Assembly (NCBI GenBank): GCA_049802235.1
Contig: JBARMB010000035.1
Span: 1-50,876, forward strand
Origin: VBDM01 sp049802235
GTDB lineage: Bacteria; Pseudomonadota; Gammaproteobacteria; Burkholderiales; SG8-39
DNA length: 50,876 nucleotides
Direction: 5' to 3'
Shown: positions 27,939 to 36,987 of the stretch, piece after piece
How the letters are laid out: every line of letters begins with the position of its first letter
How positions within the stretch are numbered: position 1 is the stretch's first letter
Translations under genes and position numbers: made by a program
Notes under the pieces: generated by a model
What the model was told of the DNA's origin: nothing
Seen by the model: the letters and a program-made list of their open reading frames with translations, nothing else
The model's database searches: none

Positions 27939-30524
27939 TCACGCAGCGGTCTTCCTGCGCCGTCCGGCGGCACGCGCGGGCTTGGCGACCGCCTTGGCTT
28001 CGGCCCTGGTCTTTGCGGTTTGTTCCTTTGCGGCGGATTTCTCCGTGGAGCCTCTCGCAGACTTTGCCGCCCGGGGCGCGAACTCGAACCCGACATTGCC
28101 ATCGGCACCGCGCACCAGAAACGCCGAGAACGGCCGGCCCTTTTTTGAAATGAACCGGTGCAGCAGGTCGGTCTTGCCTGTGGCGAGAAGTTTTTGCATC
28201 TGTTCGCGCTCGATTGGCCGCTGCAGGATGACGCGTCCGGAGCGGAAGTCGCAACGCTTGTCCGGTCCGACGCTCCTGTCGCATACGTAAGCCATCGCCT
28301 GCTCGAACACTTGGCCTTGGCCCTTGCATTTCGGGCACGGCCCGAGCGGCGTCTGGCCGGAGAAATCCACTTTCTCTGCAGCGTCATCGCCGCTGTCTGA
28401 CCGGCCGAAGTCGAACTCGGCGCGAAACTCGGACGTAAGCCGCACCACCGCCGCGAACGGCTTTCCCAGCCGGCTGCGGAATCCGGTGAGCGGGCCGACG
28501 GAGCGTTTCGTGATCAGCTCCTCGATCTCCTCGGGCGCGAATTCGCGGCTCGACACTACCTTCCAGATCGAGAAGTCGCACTTCTGGCACTGGAACTTGC
28601 GATAGTTCTCCTGCACCGTGCCGCCGCACTTCGGGCATGGCGTCCCGAGCGTAAGAAACACGGTGTCGGGAATGTTGCCCTGCTTGATGCGCGTCACCAT
28701 CTCCCGGGTGAGATCGACGATGTGTCCCATGAATTCGCTGCGCGGCAACTGCCCGTGTTCCATCTGTTTCAGCTTGAACTCCCAGTTGCCGGTGAGCTCT
28801 GGCGAAGTGAGTTCGGTGATGCCGAACTGGCGCAGCGCGAACAACAGCGAGAACGCCTTCGGCGTCGGCTGCAGCTCGCGTCCGTTGCGGTGCACGTAGT
28901 CTTCCTGGATCAGCCCTTCGATGATCTGTGCACGGGTCGCCGGCGTGCCGAGGCCTTTCTCGCCCATGGCTTCCCGGAGGTCTTCGTCTTCGACCAGTTT
29001 TCCCGCGCCTTCCATGGCGGAGAGCAGCGTGGCTTCAGTGAAGCGCGCCGGCGGCTTGGTCTGGCTGGCGCGTACTTCGACCGCGAGCGTGCGCACCTTC
29101 TCTCCATTTTTGATCGGCACCAGATTGGCGGATTGGGCGGTTTCGGCTTCCTTGCCCCAGACCTCCAGCCAGCCGGCTTGGGTCATCACCCGCCCTTCGG
29201 TCTTGAAGGCTTCGCCTTCGACGCGGGTGAGGCGCGTCGTGACCAGGTACTCGGCGGCGGGGAAGAACACCGCAAGGAATCGCTTCATCACAAGGTCGTA
29301 GAGTTTCCCCTCCGCCTCCGACAGGTGCCCCGGCGCCTGCAGCGTGGGAATGATGGCGAAGTGATCGGAGATCTTGGTGTTGTCGAAGATGCGCTTGTTC
29401 GGTTTTACCCACGCTTTCTTCAGGATTTGTGCCGCATGCCTGGCATAGCCAGAGACCTTCTGCGCCGCGACCGCCTCCAGTGTTTTCTTCACCGTGCCGA
29501 GATAATCCTCGGGCAGAGCGCGCGAATCGGTGCGCGGATAGGTGAGTGCCTTGTGCTTTTCATACAAGGCCTGTGCCAGCGCGAGCGTAGTCTTCGCCGA
29601 AAAACCGAAGCGCCCATTGGCGTCCCGCTGCAGGCTGGTGAGATCGTAGAGCAACGGCGAGAGCTGCGTCGAGGGTTTCGCCTCCTCGGTAACGACACCG
29701 GCCTTGCCCTCGCACTTTGCGTGAATCGCGGCGGCACGCTTCTCGTCCCACAGCCGTTCTGGCCTGGATTCGCTGTCGTCGTCCTTTTTCGATTTCTGGA
29801 AGTTCTCGTCGAACCAGCGGCCCGCATATTCGCCCGCAGCCGCAGCGAAAGTGGCGTGGACTTCCCAGTAGTTGCGGGCGACGAACTTGCGGATGCGCTC
29901 CTCGCGCTCGACCAGGACGGCAAGCGTGGGCGTTTGCACGCGGCCGACGGTGGTCTTGTAGAAACCCCCTTCCTTGGAATTGAACGCGGTCATTGCGCGC
30001 GTGCCATTGATGCCGACCAGCCAGTCCGATTCCGAGCGGCACACGGCGGCATCCGCAAGCGGTTGCATGTCGCGGCCCTTGCGCAGCTTCTCGAAACCCT
30101 CGCGGATCGCGCCCTGGGTCATCGACTGCAGCCACAGCCGCTCGATCGGCTTGCTGTTGCCGACGTGCTGCATGATGTAGCGGAAAATCAGCTCGCCCTC
30201 GCGTCCGGCGTCGCAGGCGTTGATCACACCTGACACGTCCTTGCGCTTGAGGAGCTTCACCAGGAGTTTGAGGCGTTCCTCGCTCCGCTCGATCGGCTGC
30301 AGATCGAAATGCGGCGGGATCACCGGCAGGTTTGCGAACGACCATTTACCGCGCTTGACCTCCACGCCTTCAGGCGGGACCAGCGCGAGCAGATGCCCGA
30401 TCGCCGACGACAGCACGAGGTCCTTGCTCTCGTAGTAGTCGCCGTGGCGCGTGAATCCGCCCAATGCGCGCGCGATGTCATTCGCGACAGAAGGCTTTTC
30501 GGCGATGATGAGCTTCTTGGCCAT
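27939..30524 (-). CDS. topB: DNA topoisomerase III
   Basis: An 861-residue type IA topoisomerase. The TOPRIM domain starts MAKKLIIAEKPSVANDIARA with catalytic Glu9 and includes NACDAGREGELIFR. The active-site Tyr is in ALTYPRTDSRALP (about residue 330). GLGTPATRAQIIEGLI and two Cys4 zinc-like motifs (CPKCGG..CQKC and CPKCKG) lie toward the C-terminus, which ends in a Lys/Ala-rich basic tail (about 815-861). It decatenates single-stranded junctions. ATG 30524 is chosen over a start four codons earlier. It converges on gyrB with 58 bases between stops. A diverged copy of its own first codons lies directly upstream. Confidence 0.95.
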   Translation of the reverse strand: MAKKLIIAEKPSVANDIARALGGFTRHGDYYESKDLVLSSAIGHLLALVPPEGVEVKRGKWSFANLPVIPPHFDLQPIERSEERLKLLVKLLKRKDVSGVINACDAGREGELIFRYIMQHVGNSKPIERLWLQSMTQGAIREGFEKLRKGRDMQPLADAAVCRSESDWLVGINGTRAMTAFNSKEGGFYKTTVGRVQTPTLAVLVEREERIRKFVARNYWEVHATFAAAAGEYAGRWFDENFQKSKKDDDSESRPERLWDEKRAAAIHAKCEGKAGVVTEEAKPSTQLSPLLYDLTSLQRDANGRFGFSAKTTLALAQALYEKHKALTYPRTDSRALPEDYLGTVKKTLEAVAAQKVSGYARHAAQILKKAWVKPNKRIFDNTKISDHFAIIPTLQAPGHLSEAEGKLYDLVMKRFLAVFFPAAEYLVTTRLTRVEGEAFKTEGRVMTQAGWLEVWGKEAETAQSANLVPIKNGEKVRTLAVEVRASQTKPPARFTEATLLSAMEGAGKLVEDEDLREAMGEKGLGTPATRAQIIEGLIQEDYVHRNGRELQPTPKAFSLLFALRQFGITELTSPELTGNWEFKLKQMEHGQLPRSEFMGHIVDLTREMVTRIKQGNIPDTVFLTLGTPCPKCGGTVQENYRKFQCQKCDFSIWKVVSSREFAPEEIEELITKRSVGPLTGFRSRLGKPFAAVVRLTSEFRAEFDFGRSDSGDDAAEKVDFSGQTPLGPCPKCKGQGQVFEQAMAYVCDRSVGPDKRCDFRSGRVILQRPIEREQMQKLLATGKTDLLHRFISKKGRPFSAFLVRGADGNVGFEFAPRAAKSARGSTEKSAAKEQTAKTRAEAKAVAKPARAAGRRRKTAA

Positions 30525-30532
30525 GGTGAGGG

Positions 30533-30622
30533 TCAACGCGGGAGCGCGCGCTCGTGAAATCGGCCGCGCGCGATGTCATTGGCGCCTGAAGGTTTCTCAG
30601 CGATGATCAATATTTTGGCCAC
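30533..30622 (-). pseudogene. Vestigial or duplicated 5' end of topB
   Basis: A 29-codon frame starting GTG reads VAKILIIAEKPSGANDIARG then RFHERALPR and stop, eight bases before topB ATG. Its first 19 residues match the topB N-terminus MAKKLIIAEKPSVANDIAR at 16 of 19 positions, with many synonymous differences in the DNA. It is therefore a diverged homologous copy, not a recent tandem error. It keeps the catalytic Glu segment (AEKPS) but nothing else. It may be what is left of a second type IA topoisomerase gene, or a short translated leader. Confidence 0.8.
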
Positions 30623-30780
30623 GGAAGATTTCGCTCGCGCGAACCGTAAAGGGTGTCACGCAATGATGCCGCAACGCAAAGGGCAGCATGATAAGTGCAA
30701 TCCGGGCGGCGAGGCAAGGAACTGACGCGCTCGCGTCGAACGCCGCGGGACACAGGGACTTGCACCCTCTCGGGGTTGCG

Positions 30781-31239
30781 TTAATGGATCTGGCGCTTTT
30801 CCCCGTCGGGAAGCAACTCGTCGAGGATCAGGGCATCTACGTTGCCGCGGCGCGTCCACAGCACTATGAGGACGATGACTTTGAGTTTTTCCAACCCGAC
30901 TGCGCCCTCGGGCAGGGCCATGGCGCGTTCGATGATGAGTTCACGCAGCAGTGGCGAAAGGATCCTGGCGCTCTCCAGGAATGCGAGGAACCCGCGGCCC
31001 TCGATGGACAGTTTCGCGGCCTCGTCGGCGGCATAGCCGCGGAAGGAGGAACTCGCGTCTAGCGATTCGGGCAGTCCGTCTTCGTGCAGGCGCGCGAGGC
31101 CGTTCAACCAGTCGAGCGCGTCGTGAATGTCGTCATTCTCGAATCCCGCGGCGGTGAGCTTGCGTGCCAGGGTGTCGTGATCGGGATAGCTTTCGGTCTG
31201 ATAGTAGTTTTCGAACAGATAGACGAGGATGTCGAACAT
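30781..31239 (-). CDS. smg: Smg/DUF494 family protein
   Basis: A 152-residue acidic protein of the Smg (DUF494) family, starting MFDILVYLFENYYQTES and containing LARKLTAAGFENDDIHDALDW. Its molecular role is not established. The position next to dprA is conserved across gamma- and betaproteobacteria. It follows dprA by 13 bases on the same strand. The 158 bases after it, up to the topB fragment, contain nothing I can identify. Confidence 0.93.
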   Translation of the reverse strand: MFDILVYLFENYYQTESYPDHDTLARKLTAAGFENDDIHDALDWLNGLARLHEDGLPESLDASSSFRGYAADEAAKLSIEGRGFLAFLESARILSPLLRELIIERAMALPEGAVGLEKLKVIVLIVLWTRRGNVDALILDELLPDGEKRQIH

Positions 31240-31252
31240 TCGCGTTGGGACC

Positions 31253-32329
31253 TCAGGAGTTGCGTTGATATAAGCCTCCGGGGAGGCTCGCCACTTTTCC
31301 TTCGAGTTCCAGCTGCAAAAGCATGGCCGATACGGCTTCCGGCGTCAAGCCGCTGCGCGCGACCAGAGCGTCGATATCGCACGGATCGAAGCCCATATGT
31401 GTCAGCAGCGCGTGTTCCGTTGTTGCGCCTGTCGAGGTCGGCGCCGAAGACGCGCCGATCCCACCGAGCTCGTCGAGCACGTCCTGCGCACTCTCGACCA
31501 GTTTCGCGCCCTGTTTGATGAGGGCGTGGCAACCTCTGGAGAGCGGCGAATGGATCGAGCCGGGAATGGCGAGCACTTCGCGGCCCTGCTCCGCCGCGAG
31601 CTTCGCCGTGATGAGCGAGCCCGACGCAAGCGCCGCCTCGACGACGAGACAGCCGCGCGCGAGTCCGCTGATCAGGCGATTGCGTCGCGGGAAATTGCCG
31701 GCCACCGGCGGTGTACCGAGCGCAAACTCCGATATGATCGCGCCGCGTGTCGCGATCTCTGCGGCGAGCAGCTCGTTGCGCCTGGGATAAACGATATCGG
31801 CGCCGGTTCCCAGCACCGCGACTGTCGAGCTTCGGCCTTCGAGACCGCCGCGATGCGCGGCGCTGTCGATACCCAGGGCGAGTCCGCTCACGATGGGAAA
31901 CCCGGCGTCGCTGAGCGCGCGCGCGAAGTTGCGGGCGTTCTCCAGGCCTTGCGGCGTAGCGTTGCGGCTGCCTACTACGGCAAGGGCGGGCGCGCAAAGG
32001 AGGCTTGCGTTGCCAATGATGTAGAGCAGCGCCGGCGGATCGGGGATTTCGAGAAGTTGCTTCGGGTAGTCGGCGTCGGCGAGAGTGACGATCGCGTGAC
32101 CCGGTTGCCCCGCCCAGCGCAGGGCATTTTCCACTCCGGGGCCGCGGCCGTGCTCCAGGATGAGTGTCGCGAGAGAGTCGGGAACAACGCGGCCAAGCTG
32201 TGCCCGCGTCGCGCCCAGCACGTTGGGCGGCAGGCCGAACGCAGAGAGAAGCGCGCGGAAACCTTGGCTGCCGAGGCCGGGGACAAGGCTGAGATCGACC
32301 CAGGCGGCAAGCTCGCCGTCGGCGCTCAT
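31253..32329 (-). CDS. dprA: DNA processing protein DprA/Smf
   Basis: A 358-residue DprA that protects incoming single-stranded DNA and loads RecA during natural transformation. The Rossmann-like core has AVVGSRNATPQGLENARNFA, IVSGLALGIDSAAHRGGL, TVAVLGTGADIVYPRRN and FPRRNRLISGLA. A C-terminal winged-helix-like segment ends the protein. ATG 32329 is preferred to an in-frame TTG ten codons upstream. It is co-transcribed with the LysM gene upstream and smg downstream. Its presence is compatible with competence but does not prove it. Confidence 0.95.
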   Translation of the reverse strand: MSADGELAAWVDLSLVPGLGSQGFRALLSAFGLPPNVLGATRAQLGRVVPDSLATLILEHGRGPGVENALRWAGQPGHAIVTLADADYPKQLLEIPDPPALLYIIGNASLLCAPALAVVGSRNATPQGLENARNFARALSDAGFPIVSGLALGIDSAAHRGGLEGRSSTVAVLGTGADIVYPRRNELLAAEIATRGAIISEFALGTPPVAGNFPRRNRLISGLARGCLVVEAALASGSLITAKLAAEQGREVLAIPGSIHSPLSRGCHALIKQGAKLVESAQDVLDELGGIGASSAPTSTGATTEHALLTHMGFDPCDIDALVARSGLTPEAVSAMLLQLELEGKVASLPGGLYQRNS

Positions 32330-32385
32330 GCGTCCCGGCGCGGCGGCCTCAGGCAGCAATGCGGAAGGGTCCCTTCCTGATTTTC

Positions 32386-33456
32386 TCAGGGAGTCTGGAC
32401 AATGTCGCCAGGCTGAATCGGCCGCGAGCTCTCCATGACGAGCGCGTAGGACACGGCATTGAAAGTGCGAAAGATGAAGATCAGGCCATAGCGCTCGTCA
32501 GGCAACTTGATGGTCGGTGCGCTGTCGCGCGACATGAGGGGATTCTGCTGGTCCACGACCACCACGTTGCGGTAGACCGCAAGAACGTGACCGACCTCGA
32601 GACCGTCGCGCGCCCCCCGGTTGATCGAAATGATCGAGTCGCGGCCGCCTACGCTCGTCGCGAAATTATTATAGAGCCCGATGATACGGCCCCTGAAGGA
32701 GGTGCGTGGGGCGTGCGGCATGTACGGGCTGATCTCCGGAGTCAATGCGGAAATCAGCCGGTCGCCCGCGGCGATCTCCTGCTTGGAGCTGACGATCTGA
32801 ACCGTGGCCGGCTCGCCGCCGCGGGTCATCCGTGCGGTGCCGAGGAACACCGCCTCGATGCCCAGTGTTCTATTGCTGTCGGGATCGACCAGCGGCCGTC
32901 CGGGCCGGTACACCTGCCAAAGGGAGGAATCCGCGGCGTTGCTCATACCGCTCACGTAGGCGATACCGCCGGGTCCGAGGTTGACGTGGTTCTCTTCGAT
33001 GGCGATGATGCGCGGCGCCTTGTCGAGGCCGCCTTCCTCGATGAGGAGCGGCTGCGAAAGGAACGGCTCGATTGCCTTTAGCGGTATCGGGGGAATAGCC
33101 TCCGCTGTCAGGGATTCGCCGCGAACCTGGGGCACGAGTTTGACCGTGTCGCTCCTGCTCGAGTCGCTGCCGCTCAGCCGCAGTTGAGGCGGCGTCACGC
33201 TGCGGTCAAGAATGATGACATTGCCCGGGTAGATCCAGTGCGGATTCTTGATCTGGTCCTGATTCATGCGCCAGACTCCCGGCCAGCGCCAAGTATCCTT
33301 GAGAAACTTGCCGGCGATACCCCAGAGCGTGTCGCCCTTCTCGACTACGTAGCGGTCCGGCGCGTCGTCCTGTAACTTGATATCGCTTTGCGCAAGCGCC
33401 AGCGGGCCACCCAGCCAGAGGGCGGCAGCCAGAAGAGCTGTGATAAACTTTTGCAT
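32386..33456 (-). CDS. Exported LysM-domain peptidoglycan-binding protein
   Basis: A 356-residue protein with a signal peptide (MQKFITALLAAALWLGGPLA then LAQS) and one LysM domain at about residues 35-85 (RYVVEKGDTLWGIAGKFL.., IKNPHWIYPGNVIIL). The remaining 270 residues have no recognised domain. The gene position, divergent from def and upstream of dprA, is conserved in this class. It probably acts in the periplasm on or near peptidoglycan; no catalytic residues are evident. It heads the LysM-dprA-smg-(topB) transcript. Confidence 0.9.
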   Translation of the reverse strand: MQKFITALLAAALWLGGPLALAQSDIKLQDDAPDRYVVEKGDTLWGIAGKFLKDTWRWPGVWRMNQDQIKNPHWIYPGNVIILDRSVTPPQLRLSGSDSSRSDTVKLVPQVRGESLTAEAIPPIPLKAIEPFLSQPLLIEEGGLDKAPRIIAIEENHVNLGPGGIAYVSGMSNAADSSLWQVYRPGRPLVDPDSNRTLGIEAVFLGTARMTRGGEPATVQIVSSKQEIAAGDRLISALTPEISPYMPHAPRTSFRGRIIGLYNNFATSVGGRDSIISINRGARDGLEVGHVLAVYRNVVVVDQQNPLMSRDSAPTIKLPDERYGLIFIFRTFNAVSYALVMESSRPIQPGDIVQTP

Positions 33457-33518
33457 GACGACCTCGCCTGGAAACGCGCGCTCAAGTCCCTATATTAATC
33501 ATATATAGCAGCACGCTT

Positions 33519-33549
33519 TTTACAGTCCGCATTAAATTGTGCATATAAT
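33519..33549 (+). promoter_or_regulatory. Possible promoter of the def-fmt operon
   Basis: TTTACA (33519-33524) and a perfect TATAAT (33544-33549) are separated by 19 bases, slightly longer than ideal. They lie 22 bases before def ATG in an AT-rich divergent gap (33457-33570), which must also hold the LysM-gene promoter. The close placement would give a very short leader. Confidence 0.45.
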
Positions 33550-33570
33550 TATTTCAATTTGCAAGTATTT

Positions 33571-34074
33571 ATGCCGTTGTTGAGCATCCTGCGCTATCCC
33601 GATCCGCGCCTCTACCGGAAAGCCGCCAAGGTCGCGAAAGTAGATGAGTCGATCCGCAGCCTGGTGCGCGACATGGCCGAAACAATGTATGCCGCTCCCG
33701 GAGTCGGGCTCGCGGCGACCCAGGTCGACGTTCACAAGCGGGTAATCGTGATCGACGCCGCCGAGACCCGCCACCAGTTGCTGGTGTTGATCAACCCGGA
33801 AATCCTCACGCGCGAAGGCGTCCAGTACAGCGACGAAGGTTGTTTGTCGGTACCCGGCATCTATGAGCCGGTCGAGCGTGCCGAGCGTATCACCGTACGC
33901 TCGCTCGATCTGGATGGCAATCCCTTCACCCTCGCTGCCGAGGATCTGCTCGCGGTTTGTATCCAGCATGAAACGGATCATCTCGAGGGCAAGGTCTTCG
34001 TTGACTATCTGTCGCGACTCAAGCAGCAGCGCATCAGGGCCAAGCTGCAGAAACAATTGCGCAAGACCGCCTAG
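33571..34074 (+). CDS. def: Peptide deformylase
   Basis: A 167-residue Fe/Zn hydrolase removing the N-formyl group from new proteins. The three family motifs are GVGLAATQ (44-51), EGCLSVP with metal ligand Cys91, and QHETDHLEG with ligands His133 and His137 and catalytic Glu134. ATG 33571 gives the usual MPLLSILRYPDPRL start. It opens the def-fmt-rsmB operon. Confidence 0.97.
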   Translation: MPLLSILRYPDPRLYRKAAKVAKVDESIRSLVRDMAETMYAAPGVGLAATQVDVHKRVIVIDAAETRHQLLVLINPEILTREGVQYSDEGCLSVPGIYEPVERAERITVRSLDLDGNPFTLAAEDLLAVCIQHETDHLEGKVFVDYLSRLKQQRIRAKLQKQLRKTA

Positions 34075-34088
34075 AAAGGCGGTTCTCC

Positions 34089-35030
34089 TTGAATCTCATA
34101 TTCGCCGGCACGCCCGAGTTCGCTGCGTACGCGCTTGCCGCGCTTCTCGCCTCGCGCCACCAAGAGGTGATCGAGGTGCTGACGCAGCCGGATCGCCCGG
34201 CGGGACGCGGTCTCGCCTCTGTCTTCTCGCCGGTGAAGCGGCTTGCGTTGGAGCGCGGTATTCCGATCGAGCAGCCCGCGAGCCTGAAAGACGCCCTGGC
34301 GCAGGAACAGTTGCGCCATTTGCGTCCCGACGCAATCGTGGTCGTGGCCTACGGCCTCATCCTGCCGCAGGCGGTGCTCGATATTCCGCGGCTGGGCGCC
34401 ATCAATATCCATGCTTCGCTTCTGCCGCGCTGGCGCGGCGCCGCGCCGATCCAGCGCGCGCTGCTCGCCGGCGATCGGGAAACCGGGATCTCCATCATGC
34501 AGATGGACGCGGGACTCGATACGGGGCCGGTTCTGCTGCGGGAAGCGGTCTCCATCCGTGACGAGGACACAGCGGGCAGCCTGCACGACCGACTCGCCGA
34601 ACTCGGCGCGCGACTCGTCGTCCGGGCGCTCGATGCGCTCGAGTCCGGGAAGCTGAAAGCCGTTCCGCAGTTCGCCGAAGGAGCAACCTACGCGGAGAAA
34701 ATCGACAAGCGCGAGGCCCGCATCCGCTGGCAGGACCCGGCAGCGACGGTCTGGAGGCAGATACGTGCATTCAATCCTTCGCCGGGCGCTGCGGCGCGCA
34801 TCCGCGGTGTCGAACTCAAGCTGTGGCAAGGCACACCCGCGCCGATCGCCGACGGTGTGCCCGGTGAGGTGCTGCAGGCCTCAAGCGACGGTGTACAGGT
34901 CGCCTGCGGCCGGGGATCGATTCTCGTGACCGAGCTCCAGCGTTCCGGGGCAAAACGCCTTCCTGCGCGCGAGTTCCTGCGCGGTTTTCCGTTGCTGCCG
35001 GGCGAGCGTTTTGAGGCCGGCGGAAATTGA
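34089..35030 (+). CDS. fmt: Methionyl-tRNA formyltransferase
   Basis: A 313-residue enzyme that formylates initiator Met-tRNA. It has LIFAGTPEFAAYALAALL at the N-terminus, then the catalytic region NIHASLLPRWRGAAPIQRAL and MQMDAGLDTGPVLL, and a C-terminal OB-like domain from about residue 205. The start is TTG (34089), 14 bases after def, with no ATG that would keep the first strand. def and fmt form the opposing pair of the formylation cycle. Confidence 0.96.
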   Translation: MNLIFAGTPEFAAYALAALLASRHQEVIEVLTQPDRPAGRGLASVFSPVKRLALERGIPIEQPASLKDALAQEQLRHLRPDAIVVVAYGLILPQAVLDIPRLGAINIHASLLPRWRGAAPIQRALLAGDRETGISIMQMDAGLDTGPVLLREAVSIRDEDTAGSLHDRLAELGARLVVRALDALESGKLKAVPQFAEGATYAEKIDKREARIRWQDPAATVWRQIRAFNPSPGAAARIRGVELKLWQGTPAPIADGVPGEVLQASSDGVQVACGRGSILVTELQRSGAKRLPAREFLRGFPLLPGERFEAGGN

Positions 35031-35106
35031 ATTCTTCGCCCCCGACGGCCATCCGACACGGGCCGTCTATAATGACGGCTAACGCTCGTTACCTTGTGGT
35101 TACCTT

Positions 35107-36411
35107 GTGCCGCCTGCTTTGTCCCTCTCCCCGGTTACCCACCCTCATTCCCTCGCGGAATCATTTGCCCTGGCAGGCGAGGCCATAGGCTGCGTTCTTG
35201 CCGGGGAAAGCCTGAACGCTGCTCTCGCACAGTTGAAACGGCGGGGCGGGCCGCCGGCGCTCACCGCCGCGGCACAGGATCTTTGCTACAACGCGCTGCG
35301 CGGTTATGGCGTCGTCGACACGGCGCTCGATCGGTTGCTGGACAAGCCGCTGACCGATTTTCCCTTGCGCGGGCTGCTGCTTGCCGCGCTCGCCGAACTC
35401 ATGGCGCGACCGCAGTCTGCGCACGCGATCGTGCATCAGGCGGTCGAGGCCGCGCGAGTTGCGCGGCCTCGTGCCAAGGGGCTGATTAACGCGGTGCTGC
35501 GCAATTTCCAGCGCCGCGCGCCAACGCTGATGCCGGAGATCGAAGCGACCGAACCCGGAAGATACCGCCATCCGCAGTGGTGGATCGATGCGCTGCGCGA
35601 GGCGTATCCGCGCGAGTGGGATACGGTCCTGCTCGAATCGAATCGCCACCCACCCATGACGCTGCGAGTCAACCGCCGCCGGCTGACTGCCGAGGCTTAT
35701 CTGGAGAAGCTGCATCGGGCCGGCGTCGGGGCGCGTTTGCTCGGCGCCGGAGCGGTGCTGCTCGACAAGCCTTGCCGGGTGGAACTCCTGCCGGGATTTT
35801 CCGCGGGTGAGGCGTCGGTACAGGACGCAGGCGCGCAGCGCGCGGCATTGCTTCTCGATGTCCACGACGGCATGCGCGTGCTCGATGCTTGCGCCGCGCC
35901 CGGCGGCAAAACCGGGCACATCCTCGAGCTTGCCGATTGCGAACTGGTGGCCGTGGACGCGGACGCCGCGCGCGCGCGGCGCATCGCCGAGAATCTTTCC
36001 CGACTGAGGCTCGCCGCAAAGATCGTGGTCGGCGACTGTCGCGAGCCGGAGAAATTCTCCGCCGGCAGAGCCTTCGAACGGATCCTGGTCGATGCGCCGT
36101 GTTCGGCCTCCGGCGTAGTGCGCCGGCATCCCGACATCAAGTGGCTGCGCCGCGCGAGCGATATCGCGGAATTTGCACGTGCGCAGGCGGCAATCCTCGA
36201 GGCGCTGTGGCGGGTGCTCGCCCCCGGAGGCAAATTGCTGTACGCGACGTGCTCGGTATTCCCGGAGGAGAATGCGCGCCAGGTAAGCGCCTTCCTCGCG
36301 CAGCATCCGCAGGCGGCGGCGCTGCCTCTTCCCGGGCTCGGAGAGGGGCAGATCCTGCCGGGTGCCGACAGCGACGGTTTTTTCTACGCGTTACTGCAGA
36401 ATCAAACCTAG
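35107..36411 (+). CDS. rsmB: 16S rRNA m5C967 methyltransferase
   Basis: A 434-residue RsmB/Sun methyltransferase. The N-terminal third is a NusB-like RNA-binding domain (LCYNALRGYGVVDTALDRLL, AHAIVHQAVEAAR, LINAVLRNFQR). The SAM site is VLDACAAPGGKTGHILEL. The two functional Cys are in VDAPCSASGVVRRHPDIKW and LLYATCSVFPEEN. The start is GTG 35107. It lies 76 bases after fmt, downstream of a TATAAT (35068-35073) that might be an internal promoter. Confidence 0.96.
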   Translation: MPPALSLSPVTHPHSLAESFALAGEAIGCVLAGESLNAALAQLKRRGGPPALTAAAQDLCYNALRGYGVVDTALDRLLDKPLTDFPLRGLLLAALAELMARPQSAHAIVHQAVEAARVARPRAKGLINAVLRNFQRRAPTLMPEIEATEPGRYRHPQWWIDALREAYPREWDTVLLESNRHPPMTLRVNRRRLTAEAYLEKLHRAGVGARLLGAGAVLLDKPCRVELLPGFSAGEASVQDAGAQRAALLLDVHDGMRVLDACAAPGGKTGHILELADCELVAVDADAARARRIAENLSRLRLAAKIVVGDCREPEKFSAGRAFERILVDAPCSASGVVRRHPDIKWLRRASDIAEFARAQAAILEALWRVLAPGGKLLYATCSVFPEENARQVSAFLAQHPQAAALPLPGLGEGQILPGADSDGFFYALLQNQT

Positions 36412-36414
36412 CCC

Positions 36415-36987
36415 ATGGCCACCACGCTGCGTCAACTGGGAGCTACGCTGCTGCTGTGCATCGCGACGGCGGCTCATGCCGATACCATCGAAGTGCAGGG
36501 CGTCGAGCTCGACCCGACCGAGGCGCGCTATCTTCTGTATGCCGACTTCGGCCTCGAACTCAATGCCCGCCTGGAAGAAGCGCTGAACAACGGGGTGACG
36601 TTGAATTTTGTCGTCGAGTTCGAGTTGACACGTCCGCGCTGGTACTGGTTCGATGAGAAGACGGCCTTGGAAAAACTGGAATTGCGCCTGTCCTACTTTC
36701 CGCTGTCGCAACAGTATCGGCTTTCGAACGGGGCGCAATACCAAAGCTTCCCGACGCTCGCCGAAGCGCTGCGGGTTCTCGGCCGTGTGCGCGGCTGGCC
36801 GGTGCTGGAACGTAACCTTATTGAAAACGGGACGCGCTACGTAGGCTCGGTGCGCATGCGCCTGGATACGGCGCAGTTGCCCAAACCGTTCCAGGTGAGC
36901 GCGGTGACCAATCGTGAATGGTCGCTCGTCTCCGAGTGGAAGCACTTTCCGTTCACGCCGCTCGCACCGGTGAGGGACGCCCGATGA
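36415..36987 (+). CDS. DUF4390 family exported protein
   Basis: A 190-residue protein with a signal peptide (LGATLLLCIATAAHA). Its DUF4390 body contains LNARLEEALNNGVTLNFVVE, FELTRPRWYWFDEK and LSYFPLSQQYRL. It starts three bases after rsmB and its stop codon overlaps the ntrY start as ATGA. This tight link to an NtrY-like sensor suggests a periplasmic partner or modulator of the sensor, but that is inference; the family has no known biochemical role. Confidence 0.9.
   Translation: MATTLRQLGATLLLCIATAAHADTIEVQGVELDPTEARYLLYADFGLELNARLEEALNNGVTLNFVVEFELTRPRWYWFDEKTALEKLELRLSYFPLSQQYRLSNGAQYQSFPTLAEALRVLGRVRGWPVLERNLIENGTRYVGSVRMRLDTAQLPKPFQVSAVTNREWSLVSEWKHFPFTPLAPVRDAR

Noticed and set aside
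32363..32377. Inverted repeat GGAAGGG-T-CCCTTCC between the LysM gene and dprA
   Set aside because: Short, with a one-base loop and no T-tract. It could be chance or part of the dprA translation signal, and nothing supports an operator role.
35044..35067. Inverted repeat GACGGCC..GGCCGTC after fmt as a terminator
   Set aside because: No T-tract follows. A TATAAT hexamer overlaps its end, and rsmB is expected to be in the same operon.
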